From an uncultured Porphyromonadaceae bacterium (lineage in GTDB: Bacteria; Bacteroidota; Bacteroidia; Bacteroidales; Muribaculaceae): 6,919 bases of DNA. The position numbers and the translations under genes were made by a program. Numbering within the stretch: the first letter of the stretch is position 1; every line of letters begins with the position of its first letter. Shown piece after piece: positions 6,703-6,919 of the stretch. Location of the stretch: NCBI GenBank assembly GCA_905193995.1, contig CAJJQT010000108.1, forward strand, positions 1 through 6,919, read 5' to 3'. The notes under the pieces were generated by a model that did not search any database, was not told the origin of the DNA, and worked only from the letters and a program-made list of their open reading frames with translations.

Positions 6703-6919
6703 ACAAGACAGCCCTGACACTACTGATGCTGTATCTGGTGCTGATACCGGCGCAGGCGCTGGTATTCAACAACCTGGTCCTGTTCGACGTAGCCGTGCCG
6801 ATGGTGTTCATCTTCATGCTGATCACGCTGCCGGTGACATTCAGCGCCAACCTTGCGATGACTATCGGCTTTCTGACGGGCCTGACGGTCGACATACTCT
6901 CCGATACGCCCGGCGTGAA
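6699..6919 (+). CDS. mreD: MreD, rod-shape membrane protein (5' part only)
   Basis: The reading frame opens at the ATG that overlaps the mreC stop (ATGA, 6699-6702) and stays open to the window edge, giving 73 codons plus two bases. The translation is strongly hydrophobic: MNKTALTLLMLYLVLIPAQA at the start, a second hydrophobic stretch at about 27-47, and a third at about 48-66, consistent with the multi-span inner membrane protein MreD (about 160-170 residues in full). Residues 65-72, DILSDTPG, resemble the motif seen in Bacteroidetes MreD as I recall it. Position directly after mreC also fits the conserved mreBCD order. The 4-base overlap implies translational coupling, and no Shine-Dalgarno is visible. 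The rest of the protein, and probably genes for PBP2 and RodA, would lie beyond the window. Confidence 0.9.
   Translation, partial: MNKTALTLLMLYLVLIPAQALVFNNLVLFDVAVPMVFIFMLITLPVTFSANLAMTIGFLTGLTVDILSDTPGV

Overview
The window is a stretch of ordinary chromosome, GC-rich by eye (about 60%), from what looks like a member of the Bacteroidales. Three things point there. The SufC, PurH and MreB sequences read like Bacteroidetes orthologues as I remember them. The gene order purH-mreB-mreC-mreD is familiar from that group. Most starts lack a Shine-Dalgarno sequence, and the one clear promoter element, TAAATTTG, fits the Bacteroidetes -7 consensus TAnnTTTG. The GC content suggests a high-GC family such as Muribaculaceae or Rikenellaceae, but this is inference and I cannot name the genus.

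All genes are on the + strand in two blocks. Block 1 (1-3029) is the 3' part of a SUF iron-sulfur cluster assembly operon: sufC (5' end outside the window), sufD (overlapping sufC by 4 bases) and sufS (42-base gap, strong Shine-Dalgarno). SufC is the ATPase of the SufBCD scaffold and SufS supplies sulfur as persulfide. sufB presumably lies upstream, out of view. No sufE or sufU is present here.

A 147-base AT-shifted spacer (3030-3176) separates the blocks. It holds GC-rich hairpins that may end the suf transcript, a purH promoter element, and an imperfect 15-bp inverted repeat. The repeat brackets the promoter element and runs into the purH start codon.

Block 2 (3177-6919) is purH, encoding the last two steps of IMP synthesis, then mreB, mreC and the start of mreD, the core of the rod-shape (elongasome) machinery. 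mreC and mreD overlap by 4 bases. A GC-rich hairpin sits between mreB and mreC.

I found no mobile element, CRISPR array, RNA gene, defence system or unknown coding region. The points worth checking are the inverted repeat at the purH promoter, the cysteine-rich tail and altered interface motif of SufD, the lone strong Shine-Dalgarno at sufS, and the hairpin between mreB and mreC. I do not see a new biological system here.
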